From: Nitrososphaerales archaeon TH5894
GTDB lineage: Archaea > Thermoproteota > Nitrososphaeria > Nitrososphaerales > Nitrososphaeraceae
Length of the DNA stretch: 5,789 bases
NCBI GenBank assembly: GCA_014523485.1
Contig: JAATVK010000186.1
Location: forward strand, 1-5,789
Direction of reading: 5' to 3'
Under the pieces are notes generated by a model. The model did not search any database, had not been told where the DNA came from, and saw nothing but the letters and a program-made list of their open reading frames with translations. The first letter of the stretch is position 1. The number at the start of each line of letters is the position of its first letter. Shown here one piece after another: positions 1 to 5,595 of the stretch. A program made the translations under genes and the position numbers.

Positions 1-72
1 AATTTAAATTTCATGATCTCGAGGCTGACCCCTTTTAAGGTCATTTGACTTACCTAGCTTGGGTACCCCGGC
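1..72 (-). tRNA. Partial tRNA-Ser (anticodon CGA), 5' part, interrupted
   Basis: Reading the minus strand from 72 leftwards gives an archaeal class II tRNA start. The acceptor strand is GCCGGGG (72-66), then TA, then D-stem CCC (63-61) with partner GGG (32-30). A base at 29 precedes anticodon-stem strand TCAGC (28-24) and the seven-base loop CTCGAGA (23-17). With T at loop position 33 the anticodon is CGA (21-19), which reads serine UCG. Two things are odd. The D-loop (60-33) is 28 nt, about twice the usual size. The bases after the anticodon loop (TCATGAAATT...) do not pair with TCAGC. The simplest reading is an intron at the canonical 37/38 position with the 3' exon beyond the window. A truncated copy, for example left by integration, is the alternative. 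The variable arm, T-arm and 3' acceptor strand are not visible. Confidence 0.6.
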
Positions 73-265
73 ATTCATTAAAATATTTATTTGATAATAT
101 ATATTAATAATAACTCAATTTTATCTGATTTTCAATTAATCTGTATTTACCTATCTTAAAGAAAAAGAGAAAATAAATTCCAAATCTAAAGTTAATTTTT
201 ACCACAAGTACCTGATCATTCAAAATAACAAATAATAAACAAAAATTATATGATTTGATAAGATC
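73..265. promoter_or_regulatory. Divergent promoter region between tRNA and hel308
   Basis: This 193-nt A+T-rich spacer must drive transcription both ways. For the tRNA (minus strand) a TATA-like run around 98-107 would place the transcript start a few bases before position 72. For hel308 the TATA-like stretch AAAATTATAT (242-251) lies about 20 nt before the ATG. No Shine-Dalgarno sequence precedes that ATG, so a leaderless or very short-leader mRNA is likely. No open reading frame of note is present. The boxes are weakly defined because the whole spacer is A+T-rich. Confidence 0.3.
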
Positions 266-2551
266 ATGACACTATCATCATTAAAAGACAGAAACCTACA
301 AAAAATTCTTTTAGAGATTGGATATGATTCACTTTATCCCATTCAAGAACAAGCTATTTCTAATGGACTTTTAATAGGCGAAAATTTACTTATAACATCT
401 CCCACAGCGAGTGGAAAGACACTCATAGCTATTATGGCTGCATTAAAAAAAATAGAGAAAAAAGAGAAAGTGATCTACATGACACCTCTTAGATCTTTAG
501 CTACTGAAAAATATCGTGATTTTTTAGAATTAAACTCTATTAATTTTAGTAACAACAATAATAATAATAATAAAAATTTAGCAACAGTTACTAAAAATAT
601 AGACTTTGAAAAGAAGTCTTTAGCCAAAAAGAAAAAAGGAGGAGACAGAAAGAAAAGTTTTATTGTAAAGCTTGCAATGGGAAATTATGATTCTCCAGGT
701 AATGACCTTCTGAATGCAGATATCGTAATTTTAACTAATGAAAAATTGGATGCACTAATTAGAAATGATAGTGAATTATTATCTAATGTAGGATTATTTG
801 TTATAGATGAAATTCATCTAATGGGTGACAAAGATCGTGGTCCAACTCTGGAGATGATGATAACAAAAATTAAAAGATTTTATCAAGAAGCTCAAATTCT
901 TGCCTTAAGCGCAACAGTTTCTAATTCCAAAGATATAGCTGAATGGTTAAATTGTAAATTAATTGAAAATAATTGGAGACCAACTGAACTATTTGAAGGT
1001 GTATATGATGATGGTATAGTTCGTATGAATAATAATACCAAAATTAAAATAAATACTTATTATAATTTTCAATCTACTCCTGTTTCCGTTGCAATAGATT
1101 CTTTGGAAAGTGGAGGTCAAGCTATAATTTTTGCTGAAACTCGTAAGCGTGCAGCATCACTTGCTGCAAAGTCTATTCAGGGTGTTTTTAGGTTATTAGA
1201 TAAAGATCAGAAAGAAAAAGCTAAAAAATCATCATTACAATTGTCAAAAATTTCAGACGATACTGATATTACTAAAAATCTTATCGAGATGGTGTCAAAA
1301 GGCGTAGGTTTTCATCATGCTGGATTAAGTCAACCCATAAGAGAAATAATTGAAGATTCATTTAGACAAGGAGTAATTAAATTACTAGTAGCAACTCCAA
1401 CCTTAGCAGCAGGCGTAAATCTACCAGCACGTAGAGTAGTGTTGTCAAGTATTTTACGATATGATTACGATATTGGAGCAAATATTCCTATTAGTATTTT
1501 GGATTATAAACAATTTTGTGGTAGAGCAGGAAGACCAAAATATGATACTTTTGGAGAAGCAATAATTATACCAGAATCAGGTATGAATTCTGAAGAATTA
1601 TATGATCATTATATCCTTGGAACTCCAGAACCTGTTAATTCAAAACTTTTTAATGAAAAGGCATTACGTTTCCATATTCTAAGTACTATTTCTACTATTC
1701 CGGGTATAAAAAAATCAGAATTATATGATTTATTTTTAAATACATTATTTGCCCAGAATTATAGAAAATCTACTATCGTTTTCAAAATCGATGTTGCACT
1801 AGAATCGCTTGAAAAGTGGGATCTTATTAAATCAAAAAATGAAAGATATATTGCGACTGATTTTGGAAAAAAAACTTCTATTTTATATATAGATCCTCTT
1901 ACAGCTATAGAATTTAAAAATGAATTAGATACATTAAACGAAATAAATACAAAGGAATCGTTAAAGGCAATAACTCGAGATACACAAAATGAATATAATA
2001 ATCTCATTATAAAATTTCTTCATATTATATCTGAGTGTTCAGACTTTTATCCAAAGCTTACCTTGAGGAAAAAGGATATGGATTATTTTTATAACTTTGT
2101 CAATAAATATATGGATGAGGAAGAGGATTTATTATTTGACCTAACTGAATACAATTGTTCAAGGAGTTTCTTGGCGTTATATGAATGGATTAATGAGAGT
2201 AGTGAAAGAAACCTAAGTGATAGACTTGGAATTGAACCAGGTGATATGCATAGAATTGTAGAATCAGCTGATTGGTTATTATATACATTAAATGAGTTTG
2301 CTAAATTGTTTAATAGGGATGATCTTCTTGAAACTTTAACCGATCTTCGAATTAGAACAAAGCATGGAGTGAAGCAAGAATTGCTTCCGCTAATAAAGTT
2401 AGAAGGTGTAGGAAGAATACGAGCCAGAGCTTTATATAATGCGGGATTTGTCGATATTAAATTATTGAAATCAACCCCAGAATCTACTATATCAGGTATA
2501 TCTAAAATTGGGCCATCAATTGCAAAAAAGATCAAAAAACAATTAACATGA
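266..2551 (+). CDS. hel308: ATP-dependent DNA helicase Hel308 (Ski2-like, superfamily 2)
   Basis: This 761-residue helicase is the archaeal relative of human HELQ. The family unwinds DNA 3'-5' at stalled or collapsed forks. Visible motifs are the Q motif YPIQ (24-27), Walker A SPTASGKT (45-52), Ia TPLRSLA (73-79), Ib TNEKLD (157-162), Walker B DEIH (181-184), III SAT (215-217), IV QAIIFAETRK (285-294), GVGFHHAGL (346-354), V VATPTLAAGVNLPA (375-388) and VI QFCGRAGRP (416-424). A winged-helix region (about 455-560) and helical ratchet (about 570-700) follow. The C-terminal domain has helix-hairpin-helix-like GVGRIRARAL (714-723) and GISKIGPSIAKKI (744-756). Length fits Hel308 plus an insert of about 35 residues between motifs Ia and Ib: Asn-rich (N96-N102), then Lys-rich (116-130). 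All catalytic motifs are intact. The ATG at 266 is the only start after the in-frame TGA at 251. The neighbouring sugar transferase has its own promoter-like sequence, so the two are probably separate units. Confidence 0.95.
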   Translation: MTLSSLKDRNLQKILLEIGYDSLYPIQEQAISNGLLIGENLLITSPTASGKTLIAIMAALKKIEKKEKVIYMTPLRSLATEKYRDFLELNSINFSNNNNNNNKNLATVTKNIDFEKKSLAKKKKGGDRKKSFIVKLAMGNYDSPGNDLLNADIVILTNEKLDALIRNDSELLSNVGLFVIDEIHLMGDKDRGPTLEMMITKIKRFYQEAQILALSATVSNSKDIAEWLNCKLIENNWRPTELFEGVYDDGIVRMNNNTKIKINTYYNFQSTPVSVAIDSLESGGQAIIFAETRKRAASLAAKSIQGVFRLLDKDQKEKAKKSSLQLSKISDDTDITKNLIEMVSKGVGFHHAGLSQPIREIIEDSFRQGVIKLLVATPTLAAGVNLPARRVVLSSILRYDYDIGANIPISILDYKQFCGRAGRPKYDTFGEAIIIPESGMNSEELYDHYILGTPEPVNSKLFNEKALRFHILSTISTIPGIKKSELYDLFLNTLFAQNYRKSTIVFKIDVALESLEKWDLIKSKNERYIATDFGKKTSILYIDPLTAIEFKNELDTLNEINTKESLKAITRDTQNEYNNLIIKFLHIISECSDFYPKLTLRKKDMDYFYNFVNKYMDEEEDLLFDLTEYNCSRSFLALYEWINESSERNLSDRLGIEPGDMHRIVESADWLLYTLNEFAKLFNRDDLLETLTDLRIRTKHGVKQELLPLIKLEGVGRIRARALYNAGFVDIKLLKSTPESTISGISKIGPSIAKKIKKQLT
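551..571 (+). repeat. In-frame AAC/AAT microsatellite encoding seven Asn
   Basis: Two AAC codons followed by five AAT codons give heptaasparagine (residues 96-102 of Hel308). The tract sits at the start of the insertion between motifs Ia and Ib. The pure AAT part (557-571) is a trinucleotide repeat that could change length by slippage without shifting the frame. Confidence 0.9.
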
Positions 2552-2587
2552 TCAAGTCAATATTCATTTTCCAGTCTAATAACAAGA

Positions 2588-2600
2588 ATTATTTTTTTAT
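2588..2600 (+). terminator. Oligo-T terminator candidate after hel308
   Basis: About 40 nt after the hel308 stop codon there is a run of seven T (2592-2598) in an ATTATTTTTTTAT context. Archaeal RNA polymerase commonly terminates at such runs without a hairpin. No strong hairpin precedes it. It lies upstream of the next TATA-like box, consistent with separating hel308 from the following operon. Confidence 0.4.
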
Positions 2601-2620
2601 ATATTCAATTAAAAAGATAT

Positions 2621-2630
2621 ACATATAATA
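2621..2630 (+). promoter_or_regulatory. TATA-like box of the sugar-transferase operon
   Basis: ACATATAATA after an A-rich stretch (AAAAAGAT, a possible BRE) is centred near 2626. Archaeal spacing of about 25 nt puts the transcript start near 2650, between the candidate GTG (2647) and ATG (2662) starts. This favours the ATG as initiator with a leader of roughly ten bases. Confidence 0.4.
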
Positions 2631-2661
2631 ATGAAAACAAACTCTAGTGTGGCTATACTAT

Positions 2662-3690
2662 ATGATATTTTCTGACCTCAATTCACTTATTATGGTATTT
2701 ATTTATGGAATAATTGCTTCTGCTATTTCGTTTTTGACTGTTTATTTTGCTATGCCAAAAGCGATTGCATTTCTACTGGAAAGAGGTATGATAGTACAAG
2801 ATTATCATAAATCTGAAAGACCAAAGATCCCTAGACCGGCAGGTCCAATTCTAATAATAGGAATTACACTATCTTTGATGGTAATTTATTGTTTAACATT
2901 CAATGAAAAAATCCTGGCTATATTGTTTAGTACTGTTATTGCCTTCCTAATAGGTTTTATAGATGATAAAAAAGTAATGCCTGGTTGGTTCAAACCTGTT
3001 GCATTATTGATTGCTGCTTTGCCTATTTTACTATTAGGAGCGTATGATACTAATCTAAATCTTATATTCGGTAATGCTTTTATTCCGCTTTTATACATAC
3101 CACTTATTCTAATAGCTATTCCTGTAATTGGAAATACTATTAATTCTATTGATGTATTGAATGGTGTAGCTAGTGGTTTTATACTAATTGCATGTATTCC
3201 TTTAATTATTAGTGTCTATATATTTGGAAGTGTAGAAGTTTTTTTAGCATCACTTTCTTTATTTTTTGTAACTCTTGCTTTTTATAAATTTCATAAATTT
3301 CCAAGTAAAATATTTCCAGGAGACTCTGGTACTTTGCTGTTAGGTACGATATACGGTGCAATAGCCATAACAGGAAAATCAGAACTTATTGCGATTATTG
3401 CATTACTTCCTGCAATATTTAACTCATTTCTATTCCTTTCTAGCGTAAAAAGAGTGGTTGAACATAGAGAAATTACAGCAAGGCCTACATACTTAACTGA
3501 TGATTTTAAACTAGCCGCATCCAAAGACAAAAAAGCTCCAATTACACTCTTGAGACTACTTTTAGTTGATGGTCCACTTTCAGAAAGTGAATTAGTTAAC
3601 AAAATTTTTAAACTAGCAATATTTTCATCAATTTTAGCATTAATTTCAATTGTTATCCAATATTATTTTGTCTTGGGTGGAAAAATTTAA
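2662..3690 (+). CDS. Dolichyl-phosphate sugar-1-phosphate transferase, Alg7/AglH type (GT4 family)
   Basis: This integral membrane enzyme should move a sugar-1-phosphate, probably GlcNAc-1-P, from a UDP-sugar to dolichyl phosphate, the first step of N-glycan assembly. Numbering the 342-residue form, the visible marks are PKIPRPAGP (54-62), D101-D102 followed by a W109/K111 cluster, the N158-N161-D164-N167 cluster in GNTINSIDVLNG, the FPGDSG loop (218-223, D221), and VEHR (266-269). The segment APITLLRLLLVDGPLSESEL (292-311) resembles the eukaryotic DPAGT1/Alg7 C-terminal region, which argues against MraY or WecA. About ten hydrophobic helices span the protein, the last near 317-338. Length is usual for archaeal members. 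The ATG at 2662 is chosen because of the TATA-like box at 2621-2630; an in-frame GTG at 2647 would add five residues. The next gene begins one base after its stop. The sugar donor cannot be read from sequence. Confidence 0.87.
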   Translation: MIFSDLNSLIMVFIYGIIASAISFLTVYFAMPKAIAFLLERGMIVQDYHKSERPKIPRPAGPILIIGITLSLMVIYCLTFNEKILAILFSTVIAFLIGFIDDKKVMPGWFKPVALLIAALPILLLGAYDTNLNLIFGNAFIPLLYIPLILIAIPVIGNTINSIDVLNGVASGFILIACIPLIISVYIFGSVEVFLASLSLFFVTLAFYKFHKFPSKIFPGDSGTLLLGTIYGAIAITGKSELIAIIALLPAIFNSFLFLSSVKRVVEHREITARPTYLTDDFKLAASKDKKAPITLLRLLLVDGPLSESELVNKIFKLAIFSSILALISIVIQYYFVLGGKI

Positions 3691-3691
3691 A

Positions 3692-3934
3692 ATGTCCAAT
3701 CTGTTCAATCTATTTTTGATTATCGGAGTTATTTGGTTTACACTTTTAGCAATATCAGCGTTTTTAGTAATTTTTATTGCACCGATAGATATCGTAATTT
3801 TTAATGATAGAAAGGATCTGTATATAACTTCAATATTACAGGCAACAATAGCTATTTTGATAGTATTAATGTTAATAGTCTTTTTGAATTATTTAAAGAA
3901 GCTTTACATCCAAAAAAAATTACATATAGAATAA
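3692..3934 (+). CDS. Small two-helix membrane protein, co-transcribed with the transferase
   Basis: The 80-residue product has two hydrophobic segments (about 4-31 and 45-68). They are joined by a short charged stretch NDRKDLY (38-44), and a basic tail KKLYIQKK follows (69-76). It has no motif or family I recognise. The ATG at 3692 lies one base after the transferase stop (3688-3690). The frame is open back to an ATG at 3650, but that start would overlap the transferase by 41 bases and add 14 residues, so 3692 is preferred. A GGTGG about a dozen bases upstream (3676-3680) is only a weak ribosome-binding site, so translational coupling is likely. The tight spacing implies one mRNA with the transferase and, by inference, a job at the same membrane, perhaps as a subunit or stabiliser. 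A housekeeping membrane protein unrelated to glycosylation remains possible. Confidence 0.72.
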   Translation: MSNLFNLFLIIGVIWFTLLAISAFLVIFIAPIDIVIFNDRKDLYITSILQATIAILIVLMLIVFLNYLKKLYIQKKLHIE

Positions 3935-3937
3935 TAA

Positions 3938-3956
3938 TGTATTTTTCATTATTTTA
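3938..3956 (+). terminator. T-rich terminator candidate after the membrane-protein operon
   Basis: Directly after the stop of the small membrane protein, the sequence runs through TTTTT (3942-3946) and TTTT (3952-3955). These are typical of archaeal intrinsic termination sites. No hairpin is evident. The surrounding A+T richness makes this a weak call. Confidence 0.3.
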
Positions 3957-4009
3957 TATATTATTAATTCAATAAATTCAAATCTAATTTAAATTAAAAC
4001 TTATTATAA

Positions 4010-4258
4010 ATGGATGTATTGGACTCAAATATATCAAATACTGAGGAGGAGGAGGAGGAGGAGGAAAAATATGTTATCAATTTATGGAAAGCTTTTTGTC
4101 AATCTAGAAAAGCTCTTTCTCTTGAATACAATGCTACTGACGCAGTTATTAATAAATGGAATAACCGATTTTTTAATATTTCTTCAATTGAACAGATTAA
4201 AAACTATGTAAAAGAAAATATTACAATCGAAGGACATGTTTTAGATGATCCATTCTAA
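4010..4258 (+). CDS. Unrecognised 82-residue protein with octaglutamate tract
   Basis: I do not recognise this protein. It begins with a short acidic leader and eight consecutive Glu (residues 12-19), encoded by seven GAG codons and one GAA. The remainder (20-82) looks like a small soluble, mostly helical domain. It has two Trp (26, 50) and one Cys (30), a stretch LWKAFCQSRKAL (25-36) that could form an amphipathic helix, and an acidic end LDDPF. There is no signal peptide or membrane helix. The ATG at 4010 follows a TTTAAATT box (3988-3995) with no Shine-Dalgarno, so a short-leader or leaderless mRNA is likely. A second frame overlaps it (ATG at 4014 or 4071, stop at 4211) and has an ideal ribosome-binding site for its internal ATG. 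I prefer the 4010 frame because its product is longer and has a normal soluble composition. It converges on the zinc-ribbon gene with a 28-nt gap. Confidence 0.6.
   Translation: MDVLDSNISNTEEEEEEEEKYVINLWKAFCQSRKALSLEYNATDAVINKWNNRFFNISSIEQIKNYVKENITIEGHVLDDPF
4043..4066 (+). repeat. GAG trinucleotide microsatellite (seven GAG plus GAA)
   Basis: Seven GAG units followed by GAA encode the Glu8 tract of the 82-residue protein. This is the most purine-rich, G-rich stretch in an otherwise A+T-rich neighbourhood. It carries overlapping GGAGG motifs that match the anti-Shine-Dalgarno end of 16S rRNA. The last GGAGG (4060-4064) is six bases before an out-of-frame ATG at 4071. Confidence 0.95.
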
Positions 4259-4286
4259 TTAATTAATTATTAAATTATTTAATTAT

Positions 4287-4517
4287 TTATTCCGTCGTTA
4301 GTGCAGAAATATTTTTTTCTGCTACATATGCTGATTTTATTTTTGAGTATCCTCTTTCTTCTAAAAATAACCAATTTTTTCCACAAATAACACAAGTTAT
4401 TAATTTCTCACTATGTAAAAATTCAAGCTCATGATGACTGCAACGTATTTGATATTCTAATTTCATAGCTTCCATTTCTTTTATTGTGTCAATATGTCTG
4501 ACAGAGTTTTCTGTCAC
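4287..4517 (-). CDS. Small zinc-ribbon-like protein
   Basis: The 76-residue product has one putative metal site: C26-x-H28-H29, a 12-residue spacer, then C42-x2-C45-G46 followed by W49. A CxH/CxxCG arrangement fits a small treble-clef or zinc-ribbon fold. The N-terminal 20 residues are charged and probably helical; the C-terminus (50-76) is also charged. No membrane helix or signal peptide is seen, so a cytoplasmic nucleic-acid or protein-binding role is possible, but no specific function can be assigned. The start is GTG at 4517. The frame is open upstream to a TGA with no ATG available, and the next in-frame ATG (residue 15) would leave the zinc site intact. A TATA-like box (4537-4544) lies about 24 nt before the GTG, which fits leaderless translation. 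It is transcribed towards the 82-residue gene. Confidence 0.72.
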   Translation of the reverse strand: MTENSVRHIDTIKEMEAMKLEYQIRCSHHELEFLHSEKLITCVICGKNWLFLEERGYSKIKSAYVAEKNISALTTE

Positions 4518-4536
4518 GGTGCATTCATCGATCCTA

Positions 4537-4560
4537 TTTTTATAGTAAGGTTGATATCAA
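4537..4560 (-). promoter_or_regulatory. TATA box and abutting palindrome of the zinc-ribbon gene
   Basis: On the minus strand TATAAAAA (4544-4537) is centred about 24 nt before the GTG at 4517. That is the distance expected for an archaeal TATA box of a transcript starting at or near the start codon. Just upstream, TTGATATCAA (4551-4560) is a perfect ten-base palindrome centred near -38, where it would overlap or abut the BRE. It could be a regulator's operator, but a short A+T-rich palindrome can occur by chance. Confidence 0.45.
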
Positions 4561-4657
4561 CTTTATCTATCATATTTCTTATATAATTTAGTAAGGATAT
4601 CCAACTATATTATTTTTTCAATTAAAAAACTATTATATAAAAATATAATTGCTAAAT

Positions 4658-4689
4658 AAAATTTTTCATATGGAAAATTTTTCATATGG
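4658..4689. repeat. Perfect tandem 16-bp repeat with embedded palindrome
   Basis: AAAATTTTTCATATGG occurs twice back to back (4658-4673 and 4674-4689) with no mismatch. The junction also forms a 22-nt near-palindrome (4667-4688): CATATG at both ends around GAAAATTTTT, differing from perfect symmetry at one base pair. It lies about 140 bp upstream of the zinc-ribbon start and not close to any other start codon. It could bind a dimeric regulator or be a simple duplication. Confidence 0.85.
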
Positions 4690-4763
4690 ATCACTAAATT
4701 TTAATTTTATACGATTAAATAACTTTAACTTTTCGTCATTACATTCTTTGTAACCTTCTTTCT

Positions 4764-4901
4764 ATGGATAAATCATTATCAAAGTCAAACTACTATAATT
4801 ATCCTTCACTATATGTAGTTCCCAATAATAAAAATAACACTCTAAAAAACTTGGCTATCTATCAAGATTCTCACTATATTGCCATTAGATATTCTATATA
4901 A
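4764..4901 (+). other. Candidate 45-codon ORF, possibly decayed or spurious
   Basis: An ATG at 4764 opens a 45-residue frame rich in Asn, Tyr and Ser, ending at TAA (4899-4901) followed at once by TAG. The same frame is then open again for 44 codons to a TGA at 5037-5039. A read-through product would therefore be about 90 residues, interrupted only by the two adjacent stops. No family is recognised, no ribosome-binding site precedes the ATG, and the composition could simply reflect T-rich DNA. It may be a gene inactivated by nonsense mutation or a chance run. Confidence 0.15.
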
Positions 4902-5000
4902 TAGATTTTATTTAGATCTAGAGGTCAATTTAAGATATATTCTCCTTCTTCTTTTAAAGGATATGGAATAATTCTTCTTGTTAGATACTGTGTATTATTT

Positions 5001-5024
5001 TACATAGAAACAAAGAATTGTATC
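5001..5024. repeat. Dispersed 24-bp repeat, copy 1
   Basis: This segment matches 5305-5328 at 23 of 24 positions (A versus T at the ninth base) in the same orientation, about 304 bp apart. In this copy the mismatch spoils one pair of the inverted repeat that is perfect in copy 2. Flanks are only loosely similar, so the shared block is short. Confidence 0.8.
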
Positions 5025-5204
5025 AAATTATGTACATGAAATAAATTGCATCTGTATTACTTTTGTATGCCTGGATAGTAGGTATCTAAATTCTCATATT
5101 GCTCTGATAATAGTCATATTTCTAACGTAGATAAAATTTACTATATAAATAACACAGATCTTTAAGTATATCTATTCTTTACTTTTAGTTTTTAATCGGT
5201 TTTG

Positions 5205-5339
5205 TTACAAATCTTTAAATAATTCGGTATACAGATTTTGTTCGAATTTATTTTTTTCCTTTAACCAGATTTTGAATTCACGGTTGGTAGCTTTAGTATC
5301 AGTGTACATAGATACAAAGAATTGTATCTTTTCTTGTCT
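5205..5339 (-). pseudogene. Possible C-terminal remnant of a decayed protein gene
   Basis: On the minus strand this frame is open for 44 codons up to a TAA (5207-5205), after a TAG at 5342-5340. It includes an ATG at 5309 that would give a 34-residue peptide with a charged, helical, protein-like end (EFKIWLKEK, then LYTELFKDL). First codon positions are mostly purine, as expected for coding DNA. Upstream, the same strand has further short open stretches interrupted by stops (up to about 5520), and a second protein-like block lies near 4920-5060. Together these could be remnants of one eroded gene with frameshifts and stops. I do not recognise the family. Runs of this length are also expected by chance here. 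Confidence 0.25.
5305..5328. repeat. Dispersed 24-bp repeat, copy 2, containing a hairpin
   Basis: This is the second copy of the block at 5001-5024. Positions 5311-5328 read GATACAA-AGAA-TTGTATC, a perfect seven-base inverted repeat around a four-base loop. It could form a small hairpin in RNA or single-stranded DNA. It overlaps the start of the candidate minus-strand remnant at 5205-5339. Confidence 0.8.
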
Positions 5340-5570
5340 CTAAAGCCTATTAATGCCTTTGATGTATGTTTATTACGTAATCTGAGACCAAGAAAATACA
5401 ATTACAAAAAGACAGTACAATAATAGTTTGTTGTTCTATTCCTTCAAGAAATCTAATACCCTATAGATTAGAAATAGAGTCTAAATAACTATAGCTTTTA
5501 CTCCTTAACTTAACAGAGCTGATGTATAACTTTTATCTATATTAATGTTAATGAAAACATTCATAGTAAA

Positions 5571-5595
5571 ATTAAATAATTAATCTGTATAAATA
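5571..5595 (+). promoter_or_regulatory. TATA-like boxes before the secreted-protein gene
   Basis: ATTAAATAAT (5571-5580) is centred about 26 nt before the ATG at 5602, the position expected for a leaderless transcript. A second and better TATA-type string, TATAAATA (5588-5595), is too close to the ATG to direct a transcript that includes it. No Shine-Dalgarno is present. Confidence 0.35.

Noticed and set aside
1..72. Reading the left-edge tRNA as tRNA-Leu(GAG)
   Set aside because: That would put C instead of the invariant U at position 33. With U33 in place the anticodon is CGA (Ser).
134..146. AATTAATCTGTAT shared between 134-146 and the promoter area near 5578-5590
   Set aside because: Thirteen A+T-rich bases shared between two A+T-rich spacers may be chance, and the two copies differ in distance to their start codons.
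1759..2007. An 82-codon minus-strand frame inside hel308
   Set aside because: It is antisense to the winged-helix region of a well-supported gene, with no promoter or ribosome-binding site.
2089..2535. A 148-codon open frame on the minus strand inside hel308
   Set aside because: It lies wholly antisense to the Hel308 C-terminal domains, whose helix-hairpin-helix motifs are clear, and its translation resembles no family.
2631..2675. ATG at 2631 as start of the transferase
   Set aside because: It is in a different frame and reaches a TGA after 14 codons.
2886..3602. Two minus-strand open frames (2886-3098 and 3291-3602) inside the sugar transferase
   Set aside because: Both are antisense shadows of a strongly supported membrane enzyme and have no recognisable content.
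4259..4286. Hairpin ATTAAA-TTA-TTTAAT (4269-4283) as a bidirectional terminator between the convergent genes
   Set aside because: The stem is only six A-T pairs in sequence made almost entirely of TTAA repeats, and no T-run follows on either strand.
4913..4920. Palindrome TAGATCTA, and similar GGATATCC at 4595-4602
   Set aside because: Eight-base palindromes are expected by chance in 5.8 kb and neither is placed near a start codon.
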